64,000 nt of DNA from Burkholderia diffusa. GTDB taxonomy: Bacteria > Pseudomonadota > Gammaproteobacteria > Burkholderiales > Burkholderiaceae. How positions within the stretch are numbered: position 1 is the first letter of the stretch; each line of letters begins with the position of its first letter. Shown here piece by piece: positions 1 to 9,227 of the stretch. The translations under genes were made by a program, and so were the position numbers. The DNA is taken from positions 1 to 64,000 of the forward strand of contig NZ_CABVPN010000024.1 in the NCBI RefSeq assembly GCF_902499115.1, given 5' to 3'. Below the pieces are notes generated by a model that saw only the letters and a list, made by a program, of their open reading frames with translations, searched no databases and was not told where the DNA came from.

Positions 1-40
1 ACATCTCAGCGCAGCGTTTACAACCATTCCTTCCCCAAAA

Positions 41-76
41 CAAAAATGCCGTTCAGTCGCTTAACTGAACGGCATT
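41..76 (-). terminator. Rho-independent terminator of the porin gene
   Basis: A perfect 13-bp inverted repeat (45-57 against 64-76, loop of 6) is followed on the minus strand by TTTTTG. It lies about 60 nt past the stop of the minus-strand porin, so it should end that transcript. Confidence 0.85.
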
Positions 77-138
77 AGGCCCGAAGGCCGGTTTTTTCAT
101 ACCGCATGCCGTGAGCGGCGCTTGCGCGCCGCGCGACA

Positions 139-1359
139 TCAGAAGCGGTGGATCATGCCGACGCCGGCAGCGATCTGGTTCTGCTTCGAACCCGCGCCCA
201 CGCCGTCGCCGATCGACGTCGTTGCATTGACGATGCCGCCGGTCAGGCCGCTGATCGTGTTGCCGCTGGCGTGCTGGTACGCTTCAACCGCGTACAGGCC
301 CGTGCGCTTCGACAGGCTGTAGTACTGCGACAGCGTGACCTGATGGTACTTGGCCGAGCTCGAGACGCCGTTCGATTCGGTCGCACGCGTGTACGAGTAG
401 CCTGCCGCGAAGTCCCACTGCGGCGCTGCCTTCCAGTGCAGCACGGCGCCTGCCGTGTTGAAGATCGCCGTATTGCGGAATGCCGACTGCGTGCCCGGGA
501 TGTACTGGACGTTCGAGTACGACACCGAGATGTCCCACGCCGGCGTGAACTGGTAACCGGCCGTCACGGCGACGCGTTGCTGCGACTGTGCCGTCTTGTA
601 GCCGCCGTTGATCGACGACACGGCCTGTTCCGCACCGTTGCCGCTCGAATCCAGACCGTTTTGCGCGGTCGAGTTCGCGCCCCACACGCCGCCGCCGAGC
701 GTCGCGTTGTTGATGCGCTGATAGCCGACCGCGATGCCTGCCGGACCGTTCAGGTACTGGATCGCCGCGCTCCAGGTCGAGCCGCGGTTGAAGCTGCCCG
801 CCACGCCGCCGAGCGAGTACGAACCGCCGACCGTGAAGCCGTAGAACTTCGGCGACATATAGACGAGCGAGTTGTTCGTGCGATAGTTGGTGTCCAGCGA
901 GTCGATATCGCCCGGGTGCGCGCCGTAGTAACCGGTCAGCCAGGTCGTCGGGCTATACGGCGACAGCAGCGTGTAATACGCGGTGTACTGGCGGCCGGCC
1001 GTCAGCGTACCGTACGTCGCGTTGGTCAGACCCACCCACGCCTGACGCGTGAAGATGCCGTTCGTCCATTGCGACGAGCCGTTGTTCGCGTTGAAGCCGG
1101 CTTCCAACTGGAAAATCGCCTTCGTGCCGCCGCCGAGATCTTCGCTGCCCTTCAGGCCGAAGCGGCTGCCTGCCCAAATGCCGGTGGCCATCTGCACCTT
1201 CGAGTGACCACCCGAAACCGCGCTGGTAGCCGACGAGTTGTTCTGCCAAGCGATAGCGTTATCGACGATACCGTACAGGGTAACGCTGCTCTGGGCGTGG
1301 GCGGCGGTAGCGGCTGCGAGACCCACTGCCGTCATGGCGAAAGCGACGCGCTTTTTCAT
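139..1359 (-). CDS. Gram-negative outer-membrane porin (OmpC-like)
   Basis: This 406-aa protein forms a trimeric diffusion channel of the Burkholderiales porin family. The first ~22 residues are a Sec signal peptide ending AHA, and the mature chain begins QSSVTLYGIVDNAI, the usual first beta strand. The motif GSEDLGGGTKAIFQLE and a terminal Phe (MIHRF) for BAM-dependent assembly are present. Length is normal for the family (about 350-410). The ATG is preceded by GGAGA. It is monocistronic, with a strong terminator downstream. Substrate preference cannot be read from sequence. Confidence 0.93.
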   Translation of the reverse strand: MKKRVAFAMTAVGLAAATAAHAQSSVTLYGIVDNAIAWQNNSSATSAVSGGHSKVQMATGIWAGSRFGLKGSEDLGGGTKAIFQLEAGFNANNGSSQWTNGIFTRQAWVGLTNATYGTLTAGRQYTAYYTLLSPYSPTTWLTGYYGAHPGDIDSLDTNYRTNNSLVYMSPKFYGFTVGGSYSLGGVAGSFNRGSTWSAAIQYLNGPAGIAVGYQRINNATLGGGVWGANSTAQNGLDSSGNGAEQAVSSINGGYKTAQSQQRVAVTAGYQFTPAWDISVSYSNVQYIPGTQSAFRNTAIFNTAGAVLHWKAAPQWDFAAGYSYTRATESNGVSSSAKYHQVTLSQYYSLSKRTGLYAVEAYQHASGNTISGLTGGIVNATTSIGDGVGAGSKQNQIAAGVGMIHRF

Positions 1360-1847
1360 TGATTCTCCGTCCTCAAAGAATGATTTCTTTTCTGGTGTGG
1401 TTTTATGACTGACACATGTGCGAGTACATGCCGGTGCGATTCTGACGGATTACCAATCGTTTCCCAACATGTGCAGTCGGTCATCGTATGATCGACGCAA
1501 CGCAGGGGTTCACCAAACGGTTACATAACACCTGAAAACGCTTACGCGGTGGGCCTCTCCGGCATTTCCCGGTGAAAACCCTAGCTTTACATTTTTACTG
1601 GTGCATCGCGACCGTCCAATGTCGTCAGACGCCTTCGGCAACAACCTTCTTACAAAAGCGCGACCTCGGCTGGTGCCGCGATTCACGCCGCCGCGCAGGA
1701 TCGCTGACATTCATGACACCCACGTTTCGGGAAGCGAAATCGTGTAAACGTTTCAGTCCGTGTGGGGAGAATCAGACGGGAGTGGCCCGGCGAACGCGGG
1801 CCGAGGGCGATGCCCGCGCCTGTCGCGCCGGCATCGTGCAGCGCAAC
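1360..1847. other. Intergenic region upstream of the porin
   Basis: About 490 nt without a convincing gene. The half nearest the porin start is AT-richer and probably holds the porin promoter, including the paired words ACATGT and ACATG near 1417-1433. The squalene-synthase-like gene ends at 1848 on the same strand. I see no clear terminator and no RNA gene. Confidence 0.5.
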
Positions 1848-2912
1848 TCAGCGCGCGGACGCCTGCCCGATCCGCGTGTTCACCGCGTCGACGAGCGCGT
1901 TCATGCGCGCACGGATCGCCGCGTTCGAGCCGACGAGCGCGAGCGACGACGCCATGATCCGGTAGATCCGCTTGCGCGGCACCTTCGCCGGCCTCGCCGG
2001 ATCGAGCCACGCGTCATGGCCGGCCAGCAGTTCGAGCGTTTCGAGGCCGATCATGATGGGCCACAGGCACGCGAGCCGCAGACGCACGAAGCGGCGCGGA
2101 ATCGCCAGCGTGTACCGGCACGCGTCGCGATACTGATCGAGCGCCACGCGCAGCAGGTCGACCAGCACGCCGCGCGCGCGCGCCGACGCGTCGGGCGACA
2201 TCAGGTCGGTGACGCCCACGCGGTGCGCGGCCAGCACGTCGTCCGGCAGGTAGCAGCGGCCAATCCGCAGGTCCTTCGCGCAGTCGCGCAGGATGTTGGT
2301 CATCTGCAGCGCCTTGCCGAAACGAATGCCCTTCTCGCGCATGTCCGCCAGGTCCCAACCGCGCGCAGCGCGCGTGTGCGCACCGGTCATGTCGGTCCAG
2401 AATTCGCCGACGCAGCCGGCGACCAGATAGGTGTAGCGATCGAGCATGTCGCGGTCCGGCAACGACGCGACCTCCCCCGACTGTTCGTCGGGGAACGTGC
2501 GCAGGTCGAACTCCATCCCCGACGTCAGCGTCGCGACGACCTTGCGGATCGATGCGCGATCCGCCTCCGGCTGCGCGCGCAGCAGCGCGAGCATCGGCTG
2601 CATCGAGCCGAGCAGCACGTGCTCGTGCGAATCCGTCTGCATCCGCGTCACCTCCTCAAGCGCACGCGACAGCGCTGCGCCGTCGCCGAGCCGCTCGACC
2701 TCGTCGCGCAGGTCGGTCAGCAGCGCCGCACGGCGATCGGGCGCGACGAGCGCCGTGTCGGCGATCGTGTCGGCCGCGCGCGCGAGCAGATAGGCCAGGC
2801 CGACCGGGTCGCGCATGCCTTCGGGCAGCACGCGCAGCGTCAGGTAGAAGGAGCGGGAAACGTTCTTCAGCAGGTCGCCGAGCAGATAGGCGGGATCGGT
2901 ATGAGTCGTCAT
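1848..2912 (-). CDS. Squalene/phytoene synthase family protein
   Basis: A 354-aa all-alpha prenyl transferase that should join two farnesyl diphosphates head to head into (pre)squalene, the entry to hopanoids. Both Asp-rich metal and diphosphate motifs are visible: DTIAD near residue 50 and DCAKD near residue 215, followed by GRCYLP. The opening YLLGDLLKNVSRSFYLTLRVLP fits the eukaryote-like squalene synthase subgroup better than HpnC/HpnD. The reading frame stays open another 44 residues upstream, but MTTHTDPAY is the natural start. No other hopanoid gene is in the window. Confidence 0.85.
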   Translation of the reverse strand: MTTHTDPAYLLGDLLKNVSRSFYLTLRVLPEGMRDPVGLAYLLARAADTIADTALVAPDRRAALLTDLRDEVERLGDGAALSRALEEVTRMQTDSHEHVLLGSMQPMLALLRAQPEADRASIRKVVATLTSGMEFDLRTFPDEQSGEVASLPDRDMLDRYTYLVAGCVGEFWTDMTGAHTRAARGWDLADMREKGIRFGKALQMTNILRDCAKDLRIGRCYLPDDVLAAHRVGVTDLMSPDASARARGVLVDLLRVALDQYRDACRYTLAIPRRFVRLRLACLWPIMIGLETLELLAGHDAWLDPARPAKVPRKRIYRIMASSLALVGSNAAIRARMNALVDAVNTRIGQASAR

Positions 2913-3285
2913 GGGTCGGTAAAAATCGGCCGGCGCGGGCCCCGGACGCACGCTGTCGCCGGGTGCCCGCGCCGGCCCGCGAGTCGCCGCATCGTCGCGC
3001 GCGAGCAGGCGTCGGCCCGGCCCGGCGATGCAAAAGTCCCGCAAGTTTAGTGCATCCGGCGCGCCGGCTCCCGGCGACGGCCGGATCGCGCCGCACGCAC
3101 GGTTGCGCTATCAGGCCATCCCGTGCGTTTTGAGCGGAAACGAAAAAGAAAGGCACGAGTAATACATATGTAATTATCCGATGCGACGATCGCGTCCCGT
3201 TCGATCCCGCGCGGCCCGCAGAGACAGGCCGCACCCGCCGGAACGACCGCCCTTTCACCGACTTCCGTTTCGAAGGTTCTCCACC

Positions 3286-4431
3286 ATGCTCTTCACGCGC
3301 CCGACCGCCCTGCGCTGCATCCCGCTCGCCTGTGCCGCCGCCCTCCTGCTCGCCGCCTGCGGCGGTGACGACGTGTCGGCATCCGATCCGACGCAGCCGA
3401 TCTCCGCGAAGGTCCAGGTGGTCGGTCATCGCGGCGCGAGCGCGCTGCGCCCCGAACACACGCTCGCGTCGTACCGCAAGGCGATCGAGGACGGCGCGGA
3501 CGTGATCGAACCCGATCTCGTCTCGACTCGCGACGGCGTACTCGTCGCGCGCCACGAGAATGAAATCTCCGGCACGACGAACGTGTCGACCTTGCCGCAG
3601 TTCGCGAGCCGAAAGGCGACCAAGACGATCGACGGCGCGCAGCTGACCGGCTGGTTCACCGAGGACTTCACGCTTGCCGAGTTGAAGACGCTGCGTGCCC
3701 GCGAGCGCATTCCGCAGGTCCGCCCGGCGAACACCGCGTACAACGACCAGTTCGAGATTCCGACCTTCGACGAGATCGTCGCGCTCGCGAAACAGATGGC
3801 CGCGCAGACCGGCCGCACGATCCACCTGTATCCGGAAACCAAGCACCCGACTTACTTCCAGTCGGTCGGCCTGCCGCTCGAGGACCGTCTCGTCGATGCC
3901 CTGCTGAAGGATCCGTACACGGCACGCACGGCGACCGTCTACATCCAGTCGTTCGAAGTGGCGAACCTGAAGACGATCCGCAACCGGATCAAGACGAGCC
4001 AGCCGAACTGGAAGCTCGTGCAGTTGATGGACGAAGCCGATCAGCGTCCGTACGACTTCGTGAAGGCGAACGACAAGCGCACCTACGGTGACCTGTCGAC
4101 GCGCGACGGAATGCGCGAGATCGCGTCCTATGCGAACGGCGTCGGCCCGTACAAGACATCGATCATCGCGGTCGCCGCCGATGGCACGCTGCAGCAGCCG
4201 ACGCCGTACGTGCGCTACGCGCACGAAGCCGGCCTCGTCGTGCATCCGTACACGTTCCGTCCGGAGAACAACTTCCTGCCCGCGTCGCTGAAGGACGGCG
4301 GCACGCCGGCCACGCGCAACACCGCGGGCTCGGTGCGCGAGATCCAGGCGTACCTGCGCGCGGGCATCGACGGCTTCTTCACCGACGATCCGGCCGTCGG
4401 CCGCACGGCCGTCGACACGTTCAAGCGCTGA
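3286..4431 (+). CDS. glpQ: Glycerophosphodiester phosphodiesterase, lipoprotein (GlpQ-like)
   Basis: A 381-aa protein expected to hydrolyse deacylated phospholipids to glycerol-3-phosphate plus an alcohol in the periplasm. It opens with a lipoprotein signal (LLLAAC, acylated Cys25). The GDPD core is clear: GHRGASALRPEHT (catalytic His-Arg and the Glu), then EPD about 30 residues later and the second catalytic His in VARHEN. Length matches GlpQ rather than the short cytosolic UgpQ. The upstream in-frame extension is Arg/Pro-rich and lacks a signal, so the ATG after TTCTCCACC is chosen. It converges on the rhodanese gene. Confidence 0.9.
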   Translation: MLFTRPTALRCIPLACAAALLLAACGGDDVSASDPTQPISAKVQVVGHRGASALRPEHTLASYRKAIEDGADVIEPDLVSTRDGVLVARHENEISGTTNVSTLPQFASRKATKTIDGAQLTGWFTEDFTLAELKTLRARERIPQVRPANTAYNDQFEIPTFDEIVALAKQMAAQTGRTIHLYPETKHPTYFQSVGLPLEDRLVDALLKDPYTARTATVYIQSFEVANLKTIRNRIKTSQPNWKLVQLMDEADQRPYDFVKANDKRTYGDLSTRDGMREIASYANGVGPYKTSIIAVAADGTLQQPTPYVRYAHEAGLVVHPYTFRPENNFLPASLKDGGTPATRNTAGSVREIQAYLRAGIDGFFTDDPAVGRTAVDTFKR

Positions 4432-4470
4432 GTGGACTGAACGCGCCGGATGCGATGCGCCGCTGAGCGC

Positions 4471-4516
4471 GCGGCAACCGGGCGCGGCGCATGTCGTGCC
4501 GCACGCCGGTTGCCGC
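4471..4516. terminator. Hairpin between convergent genes
   Basis: GCGGCAACCGG (4471-4481) pairs perfectly with CCGGTTGCCGC (4506-4516), and the interior can also pair (GCGGC with GCCGC). It lies between the stops of the phosphodiesterase and the rhodanese. There is no T-tract on either strand, so it may only stabilise 3' ends. Confidence 0.45.
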
Positions 4517-4523
4517 GTCGCGG

Positions 4524-6149
4524 TCAGATCACGCGGAAGTGGTGCGTGCCGTCGCGCTTCAGCTGGTCGACCAGCCCGTATTCCCAGTCGAGATACGCCT
4601 GCATCGCGGCGGCCGCGTTGTCCGTGCCTTCATACGGGCGCCGGTAGCGGTCGACGCGCGGCGACGCCAGATGCGTCTCGCCGTGCTCGAGCGGCAGCCC
4701 CGCGTCGATCCACGCGGCCGTGCCGCCGGTCAGCACCGTGATCGCCGCGGAAGCCGGCAGCAACGCGCGCGCGTCGTCCGCCGCGAACCGCGCGAGCAGG
4801 CTCGACCCACACGTGAACACATAGCGCTTCGCCGGCGGGATCGCGGCGAGCGCGTCGCGCAACTGCGCACGCACGACGAACCACGCGCCGGGGATATGGC
4901 GCTTCACGTAGTTCGCGCTGGTCGTCACGTCGACGATCGCGACCTCGCCCGCGGCCGCTTCCTTCAGCCAGCCCGCAAGCGTCGCGGGCGACACCTCGGT
5001 CACCTGCGGCGTCGCCGGCACGTCGCGCGGCGGCTGGCCGCGCTCGGTGAAGGCCGCCGTGCCGGCCGGCTCGATCACGCGCACGTCCCAGCCCATCTGC
5101 GCGAGCCACGACGCGGTCATGTCCGCGCGCACGCCGTCGTCGTCGGCGAGCACGATTCGCGCGCCGCGCACGGGCGCGTGATGGTCGGTCTCCTGCACGA
5201 GCTGGCCACCCGGCGTGCCCAGGAAGCCTGGCAGATGGCCGGCCTCGTATTCCTCCGGCGTGCGCACGTCGAAGCGGTACAGCGTGCGGCCCGGCTCGTC
5301 GAGCGCCGCGACGTCCGCGAGCGCGATGCGCGGCACGCCGGCGCGCTCGGCCACCGCGCGCGCGGCGCGGCGGGCTTCCTCACGCTGCGCGGGTTCGACG
5401 TCGCCGGGAAAGCGTCGCGTGGCGCCGTGCTCGAGCGTCTGGCCCGCGAGCGTCCAGCCGATCGTGCCGTTGCGCAGTGCCGCGACCGGGTTCGGCAGCC
5501 CTGCGTTCACGAGCGATTGCGTGCCGATGATGCTGCGCGTGCGGCCCGCGCAGTTCACCACGACCCGGGTTGCGGGGTTCGGCGCGAGCGCGCGCACGCG
5601 CAGCACGAGTTCCGCCCCCGGCACGCTCGTCGATGTCGGGATGTTCATCGTCTGGTATTCGTCGAAGCGGCGCGCGTCGACGATCACGACGTCGGCCTTC
5701 TCGTCGATCAGCGCCTGCACTTCCTGCGCGGACAGCGACGGCGTATGGCGCTCGGCCTCGACCCACTCGCCGAACGACTTGCTCGGCACGTTCACGTCGA
5801 TGAACAGCTCGCCGCCCGCGGCGAGCCAGCCCGCGAGACCGCCGTCGAGCAGCCGCACGTCGGTATAGCCGAGCTGCGCGAGCTTCGCGGCCGCGCGCGG
5901 CGCGAGATCCTCGCCGCCGGCTTCGCCGAACACGACGATCGGCGTGTCGCGGCGCGGAATGCGCGTCCACGCGTCGAGTTCGAGCTTCGACAGCGGAAAG
6001 TTGGCAGCCCAAAGCGGATGGCCCTGCGCGTATGGATCTTCCTCGCGCACGTCGATCAGCGCGAGCTCGTCGCGGGCCAGGAGGCGCGCGCGTACGTCCT
6101 GGTACGACGCGACGGGGAAACGGGAAGTGGAATCAACGGATTGCGTCAC
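4524..6149 (-). CDS. Four-domain rhodanese-type sulfurtransferase
   Basis: A 541-aa protein made of four rhodanese-like repeats (roughly 15-130, 145-265, 280-385, 400-530). Rhodaneses move sulfane sulfur through an active-site Cys. Domain 2 keeps a canonical loop CAGRTRS (Cys200), and domain 4 has CGSSLLA (Cys447). The matching positions in domains 1 (GEAGGED) and 3 (ADDDGVR) lack Cys, so these are probably structural. The GTG at 6149 (VTQSVDS) with AGAGA upstream is preferred; a TTG at 6191 would add 14 residues. The cysteine-dioxygenase-like gene lies 109 nt upstream on the same strand, suggesting a thiol-sulfur catabolic operon. Confidence 0.85.
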   Translation of the reverse strand: MTQSVDSTSRFPVASYQDVRARLLARDELALIDVREEDPYAQGHPLWAANFPLSKLELDAWTRIPRRDTPIVVFGEAGGEDLAPRAAAKLAQLGYTDVRLLDGGLAGWLAAGGELFIDVNVPSKSFGEWVEAERHTPSLSAQEVQALIDEKADVVIVDARRFDEYQTMNIPTSTSVPGAELVLRVRALAPNPATRVVVNCAGRTRSIIGTQSLVNAGLPNPVAALRNGTIGWTLAGQTLEHGATRRFPGDVEPAQREEARRAARAVAERAGVPRIALADVAALDEPGRTLYRFDVRTPEEYEAGHLPGFLGTPGGQLVQETDHHAPVRGARIVLADDDGVRADMTASWLAQMGWDVRVIEPAGTAAFTERGQPPRDVPATPQVTEVSPATLAGWLKEAAAGEVAIVDVTTSANYVKRHIPGAWFVVRAQLRDALAAIPPAKRYVFTCGSSLLARFAADDARALLPASAAITVLTGGTAAWIDAGLPLEHGETHLASPRVDRYRRPYEGTDNAAAAMQAYLDWEYGLVDQLKRDGTHHFRVI

Positions 6150-6258
6150 GATGTCTCTGTCGGATTCTGTTGAAGTCGGTGAAAAAAGCAAACGGAAAAC
6201 GGATGAAGCCCGAGGCCGCGGGCGTGCGCTCGCAACGGAACGCCCGCGACTTTCGGCG

Positions 6259-6825
6259 TCACACGTTCGAATAGCCGGACACGAACGGCTTCACGGTGCC
6301 GTCGTCCAGGAACACCGCGCGCTCGACCTTGCCGATGTTCGCGCCGTACACGTGGATGCTGATCGATACCTGGTCGGCGAACGCGTTGGTCACGCGATGA
6401 ACGTCGCCGATGCTCGGCGACACGGCCTCGACGTCGCCCGGCCGCAGTTGCACCGCAGCGCCCGACGGCACCGGCCTGCCGGTCGCGTCGAACCGGTACG
6501 GCTGCGAAAACTCGCCGCCGCGCAGCATGCCGATCAGCCCCCACACCGTGTGATTGTGGATCGGCGTCGTCTGGCCAGGCCCCCACACGAAGCTGACGAC
6601 GGAGAACCGATCGTCGGGATCGAGATGCAGCAGGTACTGGCGGTAGCGCTCGGGATCGGGCTGCGCGAACGCGTCGGGCAGCCAGTCGTCGTGCGCGACG
6701 AGCGCGGCAAGCAGCGCGCCGCCCTCGTCGAGAATGCGCGCCTCGTTCGCGCCGGACGCGAGCAGCGCGCCCAGGCCGTCGACGAACGGACGCAGCGGCG
6801 TCTGATGCAACGAAAGCGTACTCAT
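6259..6825 (-). CDS. Cysteine dioxygenase / 3-mercaptopropionate dioxygenase family
   Basis: A 188-aa cupin non-haem iron enzyme that oxidises a thiol to a sulfinate, either cysteine to cysteine sulfinate or 3-mercaptopropionate to 3-sulfinopropionate. The iron ligands are visible as His90 and His92 in TPIHNHTVWG and His143 in GDVHRV. Length is normal for bacterial members. The ATG has a strong GGAGG. Several in-frame residues upstream run into the divergent regulator gene and are not part of the protein. The rhodanese downstream could handle sulfur released from the sulfinate. I cannot decide between the two substrates. Confidence 0.88.
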   Translation of the reverse strand: MSTLSLHQTPLRPFVDGLGALLASGANEARILDEGGALLAALVAHDDWLPDAFAQPDPERYRQYLLHLDPDDRFSVVSFVWGPGQTTPIHNHTVWGLIGMLRGGEFSQPYRFDATGRPVPSGAAVQLRPGDVEAVSPSIGDVHRVTNAFADQVSISIHVYGANIGKVERAVFLDDGTVKPFVSGYSNV

Positions 6826-6838
6826 CGGCTGCCTCCTC

Positions 6839-6888
6839 GAATATGATGCCGAATATGATGAATCGTCATGATCACCCGAAAGATCATG
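6839..6888. promoter_or_regulatory. Divergent control region with LysR-type box candidates
   Basis: In the 73-nt gap between the dioxygenase and LysR starts there are two 10-bp direct repeats GAATATGATG (6839-6848, 6851-6860). There is also an imperfect palindrome ATGATGAATCGTCAT (6855-6869, six of seven pairs, T-N11-A style) and CATGATC-N8-GATCATG (6867-6888). Such dyads next to a LysR gene are typical activator and autoregulation sites. Confidence 0.6.
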
Positions 6889-6898
6889 CAGAACAAAC

Positions 6899-7822
6899 AT
6901 GAAAATTAGCGATATCGACGCTTTTGCAGCGGTCGTCCGCTGCCAGACGCTGAGCCAGGCCGCGGCCGAGCTCGGGATGACGCAGCCGGCGATCACACGG
7001 CGCGTGCAGAATCTCGAGGAAGCGCTCGGCGCGACGCTGCTCGACCGCAACACGAAACCGCCGCGCCCGACCGACATCGGCCTGCAGGTGTTCGCGCAGT
7101 GCCGCGCGATCCTGCGCGAGGTCGATGCGCTGCGCGAACTGACGGCCGGCCAGCGGCCGCCCGCCGGCAAATTCCGCGTCGGCCTCACGCAAGGGCTTGG
7201 CGAACTGATGCTGCCCGGCCTGATCGCGCGGATCGCCGGGCAATGGCCGTCGCTCGCCACGCAGGTCACGACCGCCTGGGGCGGCATGCTCGTCGAGCGC
7301 GTCGCGCGCCGCGAACTCGATGCGGCGCTGGTGTTTCTGGCCCGCGAGATGGTGCTGCCGCCGCACGTCGAGGGCGAACGGCTGCTGGCCACCCGGCTCG
7401 TCGCGGTCGGCCGCAAGGGCGACTGGCCGCGCCGCAGCTACCGACTCGCCGACTGCCATGCGCGCGGCTGGGTGCTCAATCCCGACGGCTGCGGCTTTCG
7501 CGCGGGCCTGCGCCGCGCGCTCGACGCGCAGGGGCTGCCGATGCCCGTCACGCTCGACACCCATGGTCGCGACCTGCAATTGCAGAGCGTCGCGAACGGC
7601 ATCGGCATCGGGCTGATGCCGATGCCGCTCGTCGAAGGCAGCCCGCTGCGCGATGCGGTCGACATCGTGCCGCTCGCCGATTTCAAGCCGCAGATCGATC
7701 TGTGGCTGCTGCACCGGCAGGACGCCGCACGCTTCGCGGCGCCGCTCGCGGCCGTGGGCGCGCATGCGCGCGCGGCATTCGCACTGCCCGCGGATGCCGC
7801 CGCGCACGACGAAGCCGCCTGA
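6899..7822 (+). CDS. LysR-family transcriptional regulator
   Basis: A 307-aa regulator with an N-terminal winged helix-turn-helix (residues ~3-62, LSQAAAELGMTQPAITRRVQ) and a periplasmic-binding-like effector domain (~90-290). It is divergent from the dioxygenase and rhodanese genes with a 73-nt shared control region, so it most likely senses a sulfur compound and controls them, though that is inference from position. It converges on the acyl-CoA-dehydrogenase-like gene. Confidence 0.9.
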   Translation: MKISDIDAFAAVVRCQTLSQAAAELGMTQPAITRRVQNLEEALGATLLDRNTKPPRPTDIGLQVFAQCRAILREVDALRELTAGQRPPAGKFRVGLTQGLGELMLPGLIARIAGQWPSLATQVTTAWGGMLVERVARRELDAALVFLAREMVLPPHVEGERLLATRLVAVGRKGDWPRRSYRLADCHARGWVLNPDGCGFRAGLRRALDAQGLPMPVTLDTHGRDLQLQSVANGIGIGLMPMPLVEGSPLRDAVDIVPLADFKPQIDLWLLHRQDAARFAAPLAAVGAHARAAFALPADAAAHDEAA

Positions 7823-7889
7823 GCTTGACCAAGGCCTGCGACGCCGGCACCGCGCTGTCCCGTTTGCGCCGGCCGTCATGCGGCCCCGC

Positions 7890-9227
7890 TCACGCATCGC
7901 TTCGACCGGAAGCCGGTGCGCCGCGTGACGTCCCGCCAGCCTCCGCGCTGGCGTTCTCGGTTGCGCTTCGCGCCGCGGCGTCGAGCGCAGCACGCCCGGC
8001 GGCGACCGCGATCGTATCGTCCTGCGGCGTATGCACGCGGCTGCACAGCACGTCGCGATAATGACGTTCGAGCGGATTGTGGCGGCTCAGCCCGTGATTG
8101 CCCGACAGCTTCAACGCGTGCTCGACCGTGCGGATCGCCTGCTCCGTCACGATTCGCTTGACGAGGCCGCTCGTCGTCACCGTCGGTGCGTCGCCCGAAT
8201 CGGTGCGCGCGATGTGCTCGTCGAGCAGCACGCGGTTCGTGTGCAACCACCCTTCGATCTCGCCGACGGCCTCCTGCATGCGCGGCAGCGTCGCGAGCGG
8301 TGCCCCGAGCCCGCTCGGCGCGCGCGTCGTCGCGAACTCGAGCAGCCAGTCGCGTGATGCGCGCGCCACCGCATCGTAGAGGCTGCCGAGCAACGCAACC
8401 ATCCACGCCTGCTGGTCAGCCTGCGCGTCGATATCCGCATGGCTCGCGGCCGATACGGCCCACGCATCGGGCCCGCGCACGTCCACCGCATGATCGGCTG
8501 GCAGCCGCACGTCGTCGAACACGACCTCGTGGCTGCCCGATGCGCGCAGGCCCAGGTGGTTCCAGCTTTCGATCACGCGGATGCCTGCGTCGTCCTCCAC
8601 ATCGCGCTCGCGCGGCACGAGGAATACGCCGACACGCGGCTCGGGTTCGTCGGTGCGTGCCCATACGGCGAGCCAGCGCAGCGCCGGAATGCCGGTGCTG
8701 TACAGCTTGTGGCCGGACAGGCGCCAGCCGTCGCCGTCGCGACGCGCAATCGTTTCGGGCAGGCCGCCGCGCGACGGCGAACCGAGCGCCGGTTCGACGC
8801 GCAACGCGTTGATCAGCGCGCCTTCAGCCACCGCACTGTCGAACACTGCACGCCGCACGTGCGCGGGCCAGCGGTTGTCCGCGCGGCCGAGCGCGCGATG
8901 CTGCAGATTCGTCATCGTCAGCACCAGTACCAGCGCAGTCGCGGGATCGGCGCGCGCGACGGCGGCCACGATCCGGCTCGCCTGCGCCAGCGTCGCGCCC
9001 GCGCCGCCATGCTCGCGCGGCACGACCTGCGCGATCAGCCCGGCGCGATGCAGTCGCGCGAAGTTCTCGTGCGGGAAGCGGCCGTCGACGTCGTTGCGGG
9101 CGGCGTCCGCGGCGAGTTCGGGCGCAAGACGCTCGAGCAGCGCCGCGACGCGCGCATCGTCGGCAGGCAGATGGCGCAGCGACGACTGCGGCGGTAGCGG
9201 CGAGGAAGCAGCAAGTCTGGCGGACAT
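7890..9227 (-). CDS. Acyl-CoA-dehydrogenase-like flavoprotein (SfnB/DszC group)
   Basis: A 445-aa member of the acyl-CoA dehydrogenase fold: N-terminal helical domain (~30-140), central beta domain (~150-250) and C-terminal FAD-binding four-helix bundle (~265-420, LKLSGNHGLSRHNPLERHYRD). Relatives such as SfnB and DszC use reduced flavin to attack organosulfur compounds instead of dehydrogenating CoA esters. It is divergent from an SsuD-like monooxygenase, which supports a role in organosulfur use. Start ATG at 9227 (MSARLAAS). The low-complexity C-terminus (TENASAEAGG) is outside the domain. Confidence 0.82.
   Translation of the reverse strand: MSARLAASSPLPPQSSLRHLPADDARVAALLERLAPELAADAARNDVDGRFPHENFARLHRAGLIAQVVPREHGGAGATLAQASRIVAAVARADPATALVLVLTMTNLQHRALGRADNRWPAHVRRAVFDSAVAEGALINALRVEPALGSPSRGGLPETIARRDGDGWRLSGHKLYSTGIPALRWLAVWARTDEPEPRVGVFLVPRERDVEDDAGIRVIESWNHLGLRASGSHEVVFDDVRLPADHAVDVRGPDAWAVSAASHADIDAQADQQAWMVALLGSLYDAVARASRDWLLEFATTRAPSGLGAPLATLPRMQEAVGEIEGWLHTNRVLLDEHIARTDSGDAPTVTTSGLVKRIVTEQAIRTVEHALKLSGNHGLSRHNPLERHYRDVLCSRVHTPQDDTIAVAAGRAALDAAARSATENASAEAGGTSRGAPASGRSDA

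Noticed and set aside
148..1362. Long plus-strand reading frame antisense to the porin
   Set aside because: Arg/Val/Asp-rich shadow of the porin gene; the opposite strand encodes a clear porin with signal peptide.
2913..3044. Upstream 44-residue extension of the squalene-synthase-like protein
   Set aside because: Low-complexity Ala/Arg/Pro leader with no family similarity; MTTHTDPAY is a better start.
1572..3050. 492-codon plus-strand frame over the squalene-synthase-like gene
   Set aside because: Composition is an antisense shadow; catalytic motifs are on the minus strand.
4491..6173. 560-codon plus-strand frame antisense to the rhodanese
   Set aside because: His/Arg-rich shadow with no domain; rhodanese loops lie on the minus strand.
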